Source: CAYXXZ01 sp964469165 | GTDB taxonomy: Bacteria > Pseudomonadota > Gammaproteobacteria > Pseudomonadales > Porticoccaceae | Assembly (NCBI GenBank): GCA_964469165.1 | Contig: CAYXXZ010000015.1 | Span: 1-40,298, forward strand | DNA length: 40,298 nucleotides | Direction: 5' to 3' | Shown here: piece after piece, positions 21,968-31,087 of the stretch | Layout: every line of letters begins with the position of its first letter | Numbering within the stretch: position 1 is the stretch's first letter | Made by a program: the position numbers and the translations under genes | Notes under the pieces: model-generated | Databases searched by the model: none | What the model was told of the DNA's origin: nothing | The model's input: the letters and a program-made list of their open reading frames with translations, nothing else

Positions 21968-22456
21968 GTGAAGGCGGGTGCTACACAGGAAAAACTGGCG
22001 CAACTCCTGGCGCCTGTAGTGACAGCGATGGGTTGTGAGCTCTGGGGTATCGAGTTCACGGCGTCGGCGCGCCACAGCACGTTGCGCATCTACATCGACA
22101 AGGAAGATGGCGTACTGCTCGAGGACTGCGAGCGCGTGAGCCGCCAGGTAAGCAGCATTCTCGATGTGGAAGATCCCATCAGCACGGAATACACCCTCGA
22201 AGTTTCTTCCCCAGGTATGGATCGGCCCCTCTATACTTTGGATCACTTCAGCCGTTATCGCGGTGAAACCGTCACCATCCGTTTACGGGTGCCCTATGAA
22301 GGGCGCCGGCGCTACAAAGGCCTTTTGGTCGGCGTCGAAGGCGATGATGTCGTCGTCCAATGCGAAGGTGAGGAATATCTTTTTCCCATTGACGTTATTG
22401 ATAAGGCAAATGTAGTTCCCCGGTTCGGTCCGGAAACACAAGAGGCTGATCTATGA
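21968..22456 (+). CDS. rimP: Ribosome maturation factor RimP
   Basis: A 162-aa protein required for 30S subunit maturation. The N-terminal domain carries MGCELWGIEFTASARHSTLR and YIDKEDGVLLEDCERVSRQV, then EVSSPGMDRPLYTLDHFSRY, the family hallmark; the C-terminal Sm-like domain follows (YKGLLVGVEGDDVVVQCEGE). Length is close to the usual 150-160 aa. The GTG start at 21968 gives the expected N-terminus, although its ribosome site is weak, in keeping with low expression. The stop codon overlaps the nusA start (ATGA), so the two are co-translated. Confidence 0.97.
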   Translation: MKAGATQEKLAQLLAPVVTAMGCELWGIEFTASARHSTLRIYIDKEDGVLLEDCERVSRQVSSILDVEDPISTEYTLEVSSPGMDRPLYTLDHFSRYRGETVTIRLRVPYEGRRRYKGLLVGVEGDDVVVQCEGEEYLFPIDVIDKANVVPRFGPETQEADL

Positions 22457-23940
22457 ACAAAGAAATCCTGATGGTTGCGGAAGCCGTTTCCAACGAGAAA
22501 GGCGTTTCCGAGGAAATCATTTTTGAAGCCATCGAGCAGGCGCTGGCGACCGCGACCAAGAAGCGCTACGACGAGGATGCCAACATCCGTGTCGTCATCG
22601 ACCGCAAAACCGGCGACTACGAAAGCTTCCGCTGGTGGACCGTCGTCGCGGACGACGTTCTCGCCGAGCTGGGTACCGAACTGACCACCGAGGAAGCCGC
22701 GGAGAAGAATCCGGGCCTCAAGGTTGGGGACATCTACGAAGAGCAGGTGGAAAACATCGGCTTTGGCCGCATCGCGGCGCAGACCGCCAAGCAGGTCATC
22801 GTGCAGAAGGTACGCGACGCCGAGCGCGCCATGGTTGCCGATCAATACCGCAGCCAGGTGGGCGAACTGGTGAGCGGCACTGTCAAGAAAGTGACCCGCG
22901 AACACATTATCGTGGATCTCGGCAACAACGCCGAAGGGCTGCTGCCGCGCGAGGAGCTGGTGGGCCGCGAAGTATTCCGCGTCAATGACCGGGTACGCAC
23001 CGTGCTCAAGGAAATCCGCACGGAAAACCGCGGGCCGCAATTGCTGCTGAGCCGCGCCTGCAACGAAATGCTGGTGAAACTGTTCACCATCGAGGTTCCG
23101 GAAATCGCCGAAGAAGTCATCGAGATTCGCGGTGCGGCGCGCGATCCCGGCTCTCGCGCCAAGATCGCGGTCAAGACCAACGATGGCCGCATCGACCCGG
23201 TGGGCGCCTGTGTCGGCATGCGCGGTGCGCGCGTTCAGGCGGTTTCCAATGAGCTGGACGGCGAGCGCATCGACATCGTGCTGTGGGACGACAACCCCGC
23301 GCAGCTGGTGATCAACGCCATGGCGCCTGCGGAGGTGGAGTCCATCGTCGTGGACGAGGACGCTCACTCCATGGATGTGGCGGTAGCCGCCGAGAATCTC
23401 GCCCAGGCCATTGGCAAGAGTGGCCAGAACGTGCGCCTTGCGGTGGAACTGACGGGCTGGAAGATCAACGTCATGAGCCTTGAAGAAGCAGAAGCCAAGC
23501 ACGATGCCGAGGCCGGCTCCGTGGTGGACAGGTTCATCAAGTACCTGGACATCGACGAAGATCTCGCGACACTGCTGGTGGAAGAAGGCTTCAGCTCCGT
23601 CGAGGAAGTGGCCTACGTGCCCCTCGAAGAGATGCTGTCCATCGAGGAGCTCGATGAAGAAATTGCGGAAGAGCTGCGCGCCCGCGCCAAGGATGCGCTG
23701 CTCACCATGGCTCTGGCATCGGAAGAAGAGCTCACCAGTGCCGAGCCGGCTCGCGACCTGCTCAACATGGATGGTATGGACATGGCCCTCGCCTACAAGC
23801 TGGCGGCACGGGGCATCCGCACCATGGAAGATCTTGCCGAGCAATCTGTCGACGATATTCTCGACATCGAGGACGTCGACGCCGAGCGTGCTGCGCAGTT
23901 GATCATGACAGCGCGCGCGCCCTGGTTTGCCGAGGAGTGA
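22453..23940 (+). CDS. nusA: Transcription termination/antitermination factor NusA
   Basis: A 495-aa RNA polymerase-binding factor acting in pausing, termination and rRNA antitermination. Domains in order: the RNAP-binding N-terminal domain (residues 1-130, beginning MNKEILMVAEAVSNEKGVSE), an S1 domain (about 135-200, VGELVSGTVKKVTREHIIVD), two KH domains (about 200-345, including ACVGMRGARVQAVSNELDGE and AIGKSGQNVRLAVELTGW), and two C-terminal acidic repeats with helix-hairpin-helix units (about 365-495). The two acidic repeats are normal for gammaproteobacteria. The start overlaps the end of rimP. NusA probably controls its own operon through the leader terminators. Confidence 0.99.
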   Translation: MNKEILMVAEAVSNEKGVSEEIIFEAIEQALATATKKRYDEDANIRVVIDRKTGDYESFRWWTVVADDVLAELGTELTTEEAAEKNPGLKVGDIYEEQVENIGFGRIAAQTAKQVIVQKVRDAERAMVADQYRSQVGELVSGTVKKVTREHIIVDLGNNAEGLLPREELVGREVFRVNDRVRTVLKEIRTENRGPQLLLSRACNEMLVKLFTIEVPEIAEEVIEIRGAARDPGSRAKIAVKTNDGRIDPVGACVGMRGARVQAVSNELDGERIDIVLWDDNPAQLVINAMAPAEVESIVVDEDAHSMDVAVAAENLAQAIGKSGQNVRLAVELTGWKINVMSLEEAEAKHDAEAGSVVDRFIKYLDIDEDLATLLVEEGFSSVEEVAYVPLEEMLSIEELDEEIAEELRARAKDALLTMALASEEELTSAEPARDLLNMDGMDMALAYKLAARGIRTMEDLAEQSVDDILDIEDVDAERAAQLIMTARAPWFAEE

Positions 23941-24003
23941 CAGCCGCCGTGCGGCACCGCCGCAGGTCTGGAACTTCTCCTAAAGAAATGTAGAGGAATG
24001 TGC

Positions 24004-26721
24004 ATGGCTCAAGTTACCGTAAGTCAACTCGCTGAGGTGGTCGGGGCGTCCGTCGAACGTCTTTTGAAGCAGATGTCGGAGGCCGGCCTGAAGCATACCG
24101 CACCGAATGAAACGGTTACGGATGAGGAAAAGCAGCAGTTGCTGACCTACCTGAAAAGCCTCCACGGTGAAAAAACCGGTGAGCCCAGGAAAATCACTCT
24201 GCGCCGCAAGACGGTCAGCACCCTGAAAACAGGGGGCAAGAAGACCGTCAACGTCGAAGTGCGCAAGAAGCGCACCTACATCAAGCGCAGCGAGCTGGAT
24301 GATCAGAGCGCCGCCGATGTTCCCGCTCCCGAGGAAGAAGTGCTGGAGGCGGATATTCCCGAGGAAATCCCCGCGGAGCCGGTGCCGGTCGAAGAGCCTG
24401 TTGTTGAAGAGGTGGTCGAGGACGTGGTCGCGGAAGAAGAGCCCGCTGTCGACGAGGAGCCCGTTGCCGAGGAAGAAAGTGCGGCAGCAGCCGACACCGC
24501 TGAGGATGCGCCGGCCCAGGAGCGCACCCTGCACCGCCCCTTCGTGCGCTCGAACCTGGTAGACGATATCGAAGCCAAGCGCCTCGCGGCCATTGCTCGC
24601 CGCCAGGCCGAGGAAGAGGCGCAGCGCGAGGAAGAAGAGAGAAGGGAGCGCGAGAAGCAGGCCGAGGCCAAGAAGGCTGCCGAAAGTCCCGCGCACAAGC
24701 CCGCTCCGGCCCGTGAAAAGGAAGAAACGGCGGAAGAAGCCGCTCACCGCCTTTCCAAGAAGAAGGTTCGCGAGGATGGTGACGAGGACGAAACCAAGCC
24801 CAAGAAGAAAGCCAAGACCACCAAGGGTCGCAAACAGCGTCCCGAGGATCTGTTGGCCGACGCCGTCGAGGATGGCACCAAGAAGCCGCGCCTGAAATCC
24901 GCGACGCCGGTGGTGCGCATCGAAAACAAGCACACCTTCAAGCGCCCAACTGACAAGATCACGTACGACGTGGAGATTCCCGAAACCATTACGGTCAGCG
25001 ACCTGGCGCAGAAGATGTCGGTCAAGGCCGCGGTGGTGATCAAGGAGTTGATGAAACTGGGCACCATGGCCACCATCAACCAGCAGATCGATCAGGACAC
25101 CGCTGTGCTGGTGGCGGAAGAGCTGGGCCACCGCCCGGTGACCGTGACGGCCGACTCCGTTGAAGAACAGCTGATCCGCGAAATCGCCCGCTTGACCGAG
25201 GGCAGCCAGGAGCCGCGTGCGCCGGTCGTCACCGTGATGGGCCACGTCGACCACGGTAAGACCTCGCTGCTGGACTACATCCGCAAAACCCGTGTCGCCT
25301 CCGGCGAGGCGGGCGGTATCACCCAGCACATCGGCGCCTATCACGTGGATACGCCCAAGGGCACGATCACTTTCCTGGACACCCCGGGCCACGCCGCCTT
25401 TACGGCGATGCGCGCGCGCGGCGCCAAGGCCACCGACGTGGTGATTCTGGTGGTGGCTGCCGATGACGGCGTGATGCCGCAAACCGAAGAGGCCATTCAG
25501 CACGCCAAGGCGGCGGGTGTCCCCATCGTGGTCGCCATCAACAAGATGGACAAGGAAGCAGCGGACCCGGATCGGGTCACTAACGAACTCGCCACCAAGG
25601 ACGTGATTCCGGAAGAGTGGGGCGGCGATACCCAGTTCGTGAAGGTGTCCGCTCACACCGGTGACGGCATCGACGACCTGCTGGATGCCGTATTGCTGCA
25701 GGCGGAAGTTCTCGAACTCACCGCTCCCAGCGATGTACCCGCTCAGGGTGTCATCGTCGAGGCGCGCCTCGAGAAGGGCCGCGGCGTGGTTGCTACGGCG
25801 TTGATCCAGGAAGGCACCCTGCGCAAGGGCGATCTGGTTCTGGCTGGCGAGAGCGTCGGTCGCGTCCGCATGATGAACGATGAAAACGGCAAGCCGGTTA
25901 CTGAGGCAGGGCCTTCCATACCGGTGGAGATCATCGGTCTCGATACGCCCCCCGATGCCGGCGACGAGTTCCTGGTGGTGGCCGATGAGCGCAAGGCGCG
26001 GGAAGTGGCTGGCATGCGCCACCAGAAGACCCGCGAGGCGCGCATGGCGCGCTTGCAGGCCGCCAATCTGGAAAACATGTTCGCCTCGTTCGGCGAAGGC
26101 ACCGAGAAAAAGGTGCTGCCGGTGGTGGTCAAGGCCGACGTGCGCGGCACCCTCGAAGCGATTCTGGCGTCCTTTGCGGAATTGCAGAACGACGAGGTTG
26201 CGGTGTCCGTGGTGTCATCCGGTGTCGGCGGTCTCAACGAATCCGACATCAACCTGGCGCTGACGTCCGGCGCGGTGGTGATCGGCTTCAACGTGCGCGC
26301 CGATGTTTCCGCCCGCAAACTGGCGGAAAACGAGGCCGTGGAAATTCGCTACTACAGCATCATCTACCAGCTTCTCGATGACGTGAAGCAGGCCCTGTCG
26401 GGCATGCTGGCACCGGAAATCCGCGAGGAGATCGTCGGCATCGCCGAGGTCAAGGATGTGTTCCGCTCGCCCAAGTTCGGTCAGGTGGCGGGTTGTCTTG
26501 TGACGGAAGGTTCCGTCCACAAGAACAAGCCGATCCGGGTGCTGCGCGACAACGTGGTGATCTTCCAGGGCCGTCTCGAGTCGCTGCGCCGCTTCAAGGA
26601 CGATGTCAGTGAAGTGCGCAGTGGCACCGAGTGCGGCATCGGCGTGAAGGACTACAACGACATTCGCCCCGGCGACCAGATCGAAGTGTACGACGTACAG
26701 GAAGTGGCGCGTAAGCTCTGA
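24004..26721 (+). CDS. infB: Translation initiation factor IF-2
   Basis: A 905-aa GTPase that brings fMet-tRNA to the 30S subunit and promotes 50S joining. The N-terminal IF2_N domain (AQVTVSQLAEVVGASVERLL) is followed by a long Glu/Ala- and Lys/Arg-rich linker to about residue 320, a second IF2_N-like unit, and the G domain with GHVDHGKT (413-420), DTPGH and NKMD. The C-terminal domains that bind fMet-tRNA follow. The start at 24004 is preferred because GAGGA lies 6 nt upstream and the protein then begins MAQVTV as in pseudomonads; an ATG at 23998 is too close to that site. It lies 63 nt after nusA. Confidence 0.99.
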   Translation: MAQVTVSQLAEVVGASVERLLKQMSEAGLKHTAPNETVTDEEKQQLLTYLKSLHGEKTGEPRKITLRRKTVSTLKTGGKKTVNVEVRKKRTYIKRSELDDQSAADVPAPEEEVLEADIPEEIPAEPVPVEEPVVEEVVEDVVAEEEPAVDEEPVAEEESAAAADTAEDAPAQERTLHRPFVRSNLVDDIEAKRLAAIARRQAEEEAQREEEERREREKQAEAKKAAESPAHKPAPAREKEETAEEAAHRLSKKKVREDGDEDETKPKKKAKTTKGRKQRPEDLLADAVEDGTKKPRLKSATPVVRIENKHTFKRPTDKITYDVEIPETITVSDLAQKMSVKAAVVIKELMKLGTMATINQQIDQDTAVLVAEELGHRPVTVTADSVEEQLIREIARLTEGSQEPRAPVVTVMGHVDHGKTSLLDYIRKTRVASGEAGGITQHIGAYHVDTPKGTITFLDTPGHAAFTAMRARGAKATDVVILVVAADDGVMPQTEEAIQHAKAAGVPIVVAINKMDKEAADPDRVTNELATKDVIPEEWGGDTQFVKVSAHTGDGIDDLLDAVLLQAEVLELTAPSDVPAQGVIVEARLEKGRGVVATALIQEGTLRKGDLVLAGESVGRVRMMNDENGKPVTEAGPSIPVEIIGLDTPPDAGDEFLVVADERKAREVAGMRHQKTREARMARLQAANLENMFASFGEGTEKKVLPVVVKADVRGTLEAILASFAELQNDEVAVSVVSSGVGGLNESDINLALTSGAVVIGFNVRADVSARKLAENEAVEIRYYSIIYQLLDDVKQALSGMLAPEIREEIVGIAEVKDVFRSPKFGQVAGCLVTEGSVHKNKPIRVLRDNVVIFQGRLESLRRFKDDVSEVRSGTECGIGVKDYNDIRPGDQIEVYDVQEVARKL

Positions 26722-26747
26722 TACGCGCCCGGGATTTCGAGTCAATC

Positions 26748-27134
26748 ATGGCGAAAGAATACAGCAGGGCGGAACGCGTCGCGGATGCCGTCCAGCGTGA
26801 GCTGGTGGAGCTGATCCGCGACGAAATGCGCGATCCGCGGGTGAGTTTTCTGAACATCACCGCGGTGGACGTGAGCCGCGACATGTCGGTAGCCAAGGTG
26901 CACGTCAACTTCGTGGCCGGCAAGAGCGAGGACGAAACACGCGAGGCCATCGAGGCGCTCAACCACGCCGCGGGTTTTCTGCGCAGCCAGCTGGCGAAGG
27001 TCATCCGCCTGCGCACGGTGCCGCGCTTGCGCTTTTACTACGATGCCAGCAGTGAACACGGCCAGCGCCTGTCGGCGCTGATCGATCGCGCCATTGCCGA
27101 GGATCGTGAAAGGCACACGGACGAGGACGAGTAA
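26748..27134 (+). CDS. rbfA: 30S ribosome-binding factor RbfA
   Basis: A 128-aa KH-fold protein needed for 16S rRNA 5' processing and cold adaptation. Typical segments are SRAERVADAVQRELVELI at the N-terminus, DPRVSFLNITAVDVSRDMS, and LRTVPRLRFYYDASSEHGQR. Length is normal. It follows infB by 26 nt and its stop codon directly precedes the TTG start of truB. Confidence 0.98.
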   Translation: MAKEYSRAERVADAVQRELVELIRDEMRDPRVSFLNITAVDVSRDMSVAKVHVNFVAGKSEDETREAIEALNHAAGFLRSQLAKVIRLRTVPRLRFYYDASSEHGQRLSALIDRAIAEDRERHTDEDE

Positions 27135-28076
27135 TTGGCAAGACGCAAACCCCGGGGCCGTCCGGTCAACGGCATTCTCGTTCTGGACAAACCTCAGGGC
27201 ATCACCTCCAACGATGCCCTGCAGCGCGCCAAATATCTTTTCTACGCCGCCAAGGCGGGCCATACGGGCAGCCTCGATCCCATGGCGACCGGCGTGCTGC
27301 CGGTATGTTTTGGCGAGGCGACCAAGTTCACGCAGTTCCTGCTGGATGCGGACAAAAGCTATCTCAGTACCTTCATGTTCGGTGTCACCACCAAAACCGG
27401 TGATGCCGATGGCGAGATTACCAGCGAAACCGATGCCAGCCATCTCACGGAAGATGCCGTTGCCACCGCCATCGATGCCTTTCGCGGCGATATCCTCCAG
27501 GTGCCCTCCATGTATTCGGCCCTGAAGAAGGATGGCCAGCCTCTTTACAAGCTGGCGCGTGAAGGTATCGAAGTGGAGCGCGAAGCGCGTCCGGTCACCA
27601 TCTACAGTTACCGGCTGCTGGCATTTCGTCCCGGTGCGCGCGCCGAGGCCGATGTCGAGATCCGCTGCAGCAAGGGCACCTATGTGCGCACCTTGGCGGA
27701 AGATCTCGGCGCAGCGCTGGGGTGCGGCGCCCATGTCACGCGCCTGCACCGTACCGCCGTGGGCACCTTCACCGAAAAGGATGCGGTGTCCATTGCACAG
27801 CTGGAAAAACTGCGTGAAACCTGTCGCGGCGAGGACCTGGATTACCTGCTGCAGCCGGTGGACAGCGCCGCCGCTCACCTGCGCGCGGTGGAGCTTACCG
27901 ACAACACGGCCTGGTATTTCCGCAACGGTCAGCCGGTGGTGGCGCCCCAGGTCTACCGCGAGGCACGCGAAGGCGACATAGTGCGCATCTTTGGCTACAA
28001 TGGCGACTTTATCGGCGTCGGTCAGGTACTCGAAGACGGCAGGCTCGCCCCGCGCAGGCTCACCGTCGCGCAGTAG
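27135..28076 (+). CDS. truB: tRNA pseudouridine(55) synthase TruB
   Basis: A 313-aa enzyme that makes pseudouridine at tRNA position 55. The catalytic Asp lies in AGHTGSLDPMATGVLP; other family segments are GILVLDKPQGITSNDAL, QVPSMYSALKKDGQPLYKLA and IRCSKGTYVRTLAEDLG. The C-terminal PUA-like part ends with RLAPRRLTVAQ. The start is TTG immediately after the rbfA stop codon, with GAGGACGAG just before serving as ribosome site; the rare start and zero spacing suggest translational coupling. Confidence 0.98.
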   Translation: MARRKPRGRPVNGILVLDKPQGITSNDALQRAKYLFYAAKAGHTGSLDPMATGVLPVCFGEATKFTQFLLDADKSYLSTFMFGVTTKTGDADGEITSETDASHLTEDAVATAIDAFRGDILQVPSMYSALKKDGQPLYKLAREGIEVEREARPVTIYSYRLLAFRPGARAEADVEIRCSKGTYVRTLAEDLGAALGCGAHVTRLHRTAVGTFTEKDAVSIAQLEKLRETCRGEDLDYLLQPVDSAAAHLRAVELTDNTAWYFRNGQPVVAPQVYREAREGDIVRIFGYNGDFIGVGQVLEDGRLAPRRLTVAQ

Positions 28077-28138
28077 CGCACACGCTGGTAACACCGTCTT
28101 TACGAAGCGCCCAATCTCCCCGCGGCGCTTCCCGGAAG

Positions 28139-28166
28139 TTGACCCATGTCGGGTCCCTGCTAGGCT
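28139..28166 (+). promoter_or_regulatory. Possible rpsO promoter
   Basis: TTGACC (28139-28144) and TAGGCT (28161-28166) are 16 bp apart in the 147-bp spacer between truB and rpsO. The -35 box is near consensus and the -10 weak. A separate promoter for rpsO at this place is known in E. coli. Confidence 0.45.
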
Positions 28167-28223
28167 GTCTGTACATATGCGCGGGCAGACCTGTATTCAT
28201 CATTGCATATTGGAGAAAGCAAC

Positions 28224-28493
28224 ATGGCACTTACTGCCGCTGAGAAAGCGAACATCAAGGCCGAATTCGGCCGTGCGGAAGGCGATACCGGTTCCCCCGA
28301 AGTTCAGGTGGCGCTGCTGACCGCCAACATCAACAAGCTCCAGGGCCACTTCGAAGGTCACAAGAAAGACCACCACTCACGCCGCGGCCTGATCCGTATG
28401 GTCAACCAGCGCCGCAAGCTGCTGGACTATCTCAAGAGCAAAGATACCGCACGCTATGCTGAATTGATCAAGAAACTCGGCCTGCGTCGTTAA
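28224..28493 (+). CDS. rpsO: 30S ribosomal protein S15
   Basis: An 89-aa primary 16S rRNA-binding protein of the 30S platform. The sequence MALTAAEKANIKAEFGRAEG, DTGSPEVQVALLTANINKL, HKKDHHSRRGLIRMVNQRRK and YLKSKDTARYAELIKKLGLR is canonical and complete. The start at 28224 is set by TGGAGAAAGCAAC; a frame-open ATG 21 nt upstream is not used in the family. In E. coli S15 represses its own translation through a leader pseudoknot; whether the leader here can fold that way was not determined. Confidence 0.99.
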   Translation: MALTAAEKANIKAEFGRAEGDTGSPEVQVALLTANINKLQGHFEGHKKDHHSRRGLIRMVNQRRKLLDYLKSKDTARYAELIKKLGLRR

Positions 28494-28501
28494 TCCATTC
28501 A

Positions 28502-28522
28502 GACGGCTCCAAGGGAGCCGTC
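28502..28522 (+). terminator. Hairpin between rpsO and pnp
   Basis: GACGGCTCC, AAG loop and GGAGCCGTC form a perfect 9-bp stem 8 nt after the rpsO stop codon, followed by GTTGTTT. In E. coli the same position holds a partial terminator and nearby RNase III sites. It probably reduces readthrough into pnp. Confidence 0.7.
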
Positions 28523-28546
28523 GTTGTTTAAGAAAGGTAATCAATC

Positions 28547-30700
28547 GTGAACCCGATCATCAAGTCATTCCAGTATGGCAAGCACAGGGTGACCCTGGAA
28601 ACCGGGCGCATTGCCCGGCAGGCCACGGGCGCTGTGCTGTGCAGCATGGGCGACACCGCGGTGCTCTGTACCGTGGTTGGCGCCAAGGAAGCCAAAGAGG
28701 GGCAGGACTTTTTTCCGCTGACCGTGAACTATCAGGAAAAATCCTATGCCGCCGGCAAGATCCCCGGTGGTTTCTTCAAGCGCGAAGGCCGCCCCAGCGA
28801 AAAGGAAACCCTGACTTCCCGTCTCATCGACCGCCCTATTCGCCCCCTGTTTCCCGACGGCTTCAAGAATGAGGTGCAGGTGATCTGTACCGTGCTGTCG
28901 GCGGACAAGGACATCGATCCGGACATCGCTGCCATCATCGGCACCTCCGCGGCGCTGGCGATTTCCGGCATTCCGTTCAATGGCCCCGTGGGCGGTGCTC
29001 GCGTCGGTTATACCCAGGAGCAGGGCTACCTGCTCAACCCCAACTACTCCGATCTCAAAACGTCCCTGCTGGACATGGTGGTTGCCGGTACCCGCGATGC
29101 GGTGCTGATGGTGGAGTCCGAGGCCAGCGAGTTGCCCGAGGATCTGATGCTCGGCGCAGTGCTGTACGCCCACCAGGAAATGCAGGCGGTCATCCAGGTG
29201 ATCGACGATCTGGTGCGCGAAGTGGGCAAGCCCCGTTGGGACTGGCAGCCCCCGGCCGAAGACCAGGTGTTTGCCGACGCTCTCAGAGCGCGCGTGGGCG
29301 ACCGCCTCGACGAAGCCTATCGCACCATCAACAAACAGGAGCGTGTCGCCCAGGTCAACGCCTTGCGCGCCGAGGCCGTGGAGGCGCTGGCCAACCCGGA
29401 ACAGGGTGTCAGTGCGGAGAAGGTTTCCGATGCCTTCAAGAGCCTCGAAAAGCAAATCGTGCGTGGTCGCATCATTCGCGGCGAACCCCGTATCGATGGT
29501 CGCGACAGCAAGACCGTGCGCCCGATCAGCATCCAGGTCGGCATTCTGCCCAAGGTACACGGTACGGCGCTGTTCACCCGCGGTGAAACCCAGGCGGTGG
29601 TCGCCGCCACGCTTGGCTCGCTGCGCGATGCACAGACCATCGACGCCCTGGAAGGGGAGCGCAAGGACCGCTTCATGCTCCACTACAACTTCCCTCCCTA
29701 CTCCGTGGGCGAGTGTGGCCGGGTTGGCTTTACGGGCCGCCGCGAAGTGGGACACGGCCGCCTGGCGCGCCGCGGTGTGGCCGCTGTGTTGCCCAACGAG
29801 GGCGAGTTCCCCTACGCGGTCCGCGTGGTGTCCGAGATCACCGAATCCAACGGCTCCAGCTCCATGGCCAGTGTCTGTGGCACGAGCCTGGCGCTGATGG
29901 ACGCGGGTGTCCCTCTCAAGGCGCCGGTTGCCGGCATCGCCATGGGTCTGGTGAAGGAAGCTGATGGCTACGCGGTTCTGACCGACATTCTCGGCGATGA
30001 AGACCACCTCGGCGACATGGACTTCAAAGTGGCCGGTACCGCCAAGGGCGTGACCGCACTGCAGATGGACATCAAGATCGAGGGTATCACCGAGGAAATC
30101 ATGGAGATCGCCCTGGCGCAGGCCCAGCAGGCGCGCCTGCACATTCTCGGCGAAATGAACAAGGTGATTTCCGTCGCCCGTTCCGAAGTCTCCGAAAGTG
30201 CACCGCGCTACCACACCCTCAAGATTCATCCGGACAAGATTCGCGATGTGATCGGCAAGGGCGGCGCCACCATCCGCGCGCTCACCGAAGAAACCGGCGC
30301 CACCATCGACATCGAGGACGACGGCAGCATTCGCATCTACAGCGATGATGCCCAGGGCCTGCAAGCTGCCATCACCCGCATCGAGCAGATCACCGCGGAG
30401 CCGGAGATCGGCGAGATCTACGACGGTGTCGTGGCGCGCGTCGTGGACTTTGGTGCTTTCGTTACCTTCCTGCCCGGCCTCGATGGCTTGGTGCATATTT
30501 CCCAGATTGCCGAAGAGCGCGTCAACGCGGTATCCGACTATCTGAAGGAAGGCCAGAGCGTGCGCGTCAAGGTACTGGACGTGGACAACCGCGGCCGCAT
30601 CAAGCTTTCCATCAAGGAAGCGCAGGCGGAAGAGGGTGACAACGGCGCAGGCCAGCCCCAGGTCGAGGCCGTGGCCGAGACTCCGGAAGCGGGCGAATAA
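28547..30700 (+). CDS. pnp: Polyribonucleotide nucleotidyltransferase (PNPase)
   Basis: A 717-aa phosphorolytic 3'-5' exoribonuclease of the RNA degradosome. It has two RNase PH domains (about 1-220 and 310-540) joined by a helical segment, with RLIDRPIRPLFPDGF in the first and VVSEITESNGSSSMASVCG, KAPVAGIAMGLV and DILGDEDHLGDMDFKVAGT in the second. A KH domain follows (KIRDVIGKGGATIRALTEET) and then an S1 domain (GEIYDGVVARVVDFGAFV). The tail after about residue 695 is acidic and variable. The start is GTG with AAAGG about 10 nt before it. A strong terminator follows. Confidence 0.99.
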   Translation: MNPIIKSFQYGKHRVTLETGRIARQATGAVLCSMGDTAVLCTVVGAKEAKEGQDFFPLTVNYQEKSYAAGKIPGGFFKREGRPSEKETLTSRLIDRPIRPLFPDGFKNEVQVICTVLSADKDIDPDIAAIIGTSAALAISGIPFNGPVGGARVGYTQEQGYLLNPNYSDLKTSLLDMVVAGTRDAVLMVESEASELPEDLMLGAVLYAHQEMQAVIQVIDDLVREVGKPRWDWQPPAEDQVFADALRARVGDRLDEAYRTINKQERVAQVNALRAEAVEALANPEQGVSAEKVSDAFKSLEKQIVRGRIIRGEPRIDGRDSKTVRPISIQVGILPKVHGTALFTRGETQAVVAATLGSLRDAQTIDALEGERKDRFMLHYNFPPYSVGECGRVGFTGRREVGHGRLARRGVAAVLPNEGEFPYAVRVVSEITESNGSSSMASVCGTSLALMDAGVPLKAPVAGIAMGLVKEADGYAVLTDILGDEDHLGDMDFKVAGTAKGVTALQMDIKIEGITEEIMEIALAQAQQARLHILGEMNKVISVARSEVSESAPRYHTLKIHPDKIRDVIGKGGATIRALTEETGATIDIEDDGSIRIYSDDAQGLQAAITRIEQITAEPEIGEIYDGVVARVVDFGAFVTFLPGLDGLVHISQIAEERVNAVSDYLKEGQSVRVKVLDVDNRGRIKLSIKEAQAEEGDNGAGQPQVEAVAETPEAGE

Positions 30701-30717
30701 GCGCAATTCCGTGCAAT

Positions 30718-30747
30718 AAAAAAACAGGGCTTCGGTCCTGTTTTTTT
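30718..30747 (+). terminator. Intrinsic terminator after pnp
   Basis: AAAAAAACAGG and CCTGTTTTTTT enclose an 8-nt loop containing TTCGG, ending in seven T residues, 17 nt after the pnp stop codon. It closes the rimP-pnp block. Confidence 0.92.
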
Positions 30748-30796
30748 ATGCCTTCGACATACCGTTTCCTGGTTCCCACGCGGAGCATGGGCCTTG

Positions 30797-30863
30797 TGTA
30801 GGAGCGGCCTTGGCCGCGAAATCTCCGTGTTGATGGATGTTCGCGGCCAAGGCCGCTCCTACA
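30797..30863. repeat. REP-type inverted pair, GTAGGAGCGGCC family
   Basis: Perfect 24-nt arms (30797-30820 and 30840-30863), beginning TGTAGGAGCGGCCTTGGCCG, surround a 19-nt spacer. It is like the well-known REP of Pseudomonas. Half copies occur at 1061-1085 and 1661-1680. The rest of the 387-bp gap between pnp and the next gene (30864-31087) has no recognisable gene. Confidence 0.9.
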
Positions 30864-31087
30864 GTTCCGTATCAAGCCGCAGGGTGGTTGGTGTTTTGCT
30901 GGCCGCAGCCCTGGCACCGCCTGCATCATCACTTTTCCTGCGAATCCCGGCAAAGCACAGGGAACTCGCCAGATAAATAAGGTTCGTAGATAGGCATTTC
31001 GGATCGGCACCAGCTGGTAAACATCAGTCCGACGTCGTGCGTCAGATCCTCTGAACAGCTCAAAGCCCATAAGAGAAGGAGAAAATG

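Noticed and set aside
23980..26022. Long open frame on the minus strand opposite infB
   Set aside because: High-GC antisense artefact; composition is low complexity (long His, Leu and Gly stretches) and infB on the other strand is certain.
28565..30706. Long open frame on the minus strand opposite pnp
   Set aside because: Mirror of the pnp codon pattern; no family motifs, and pnp is certain.
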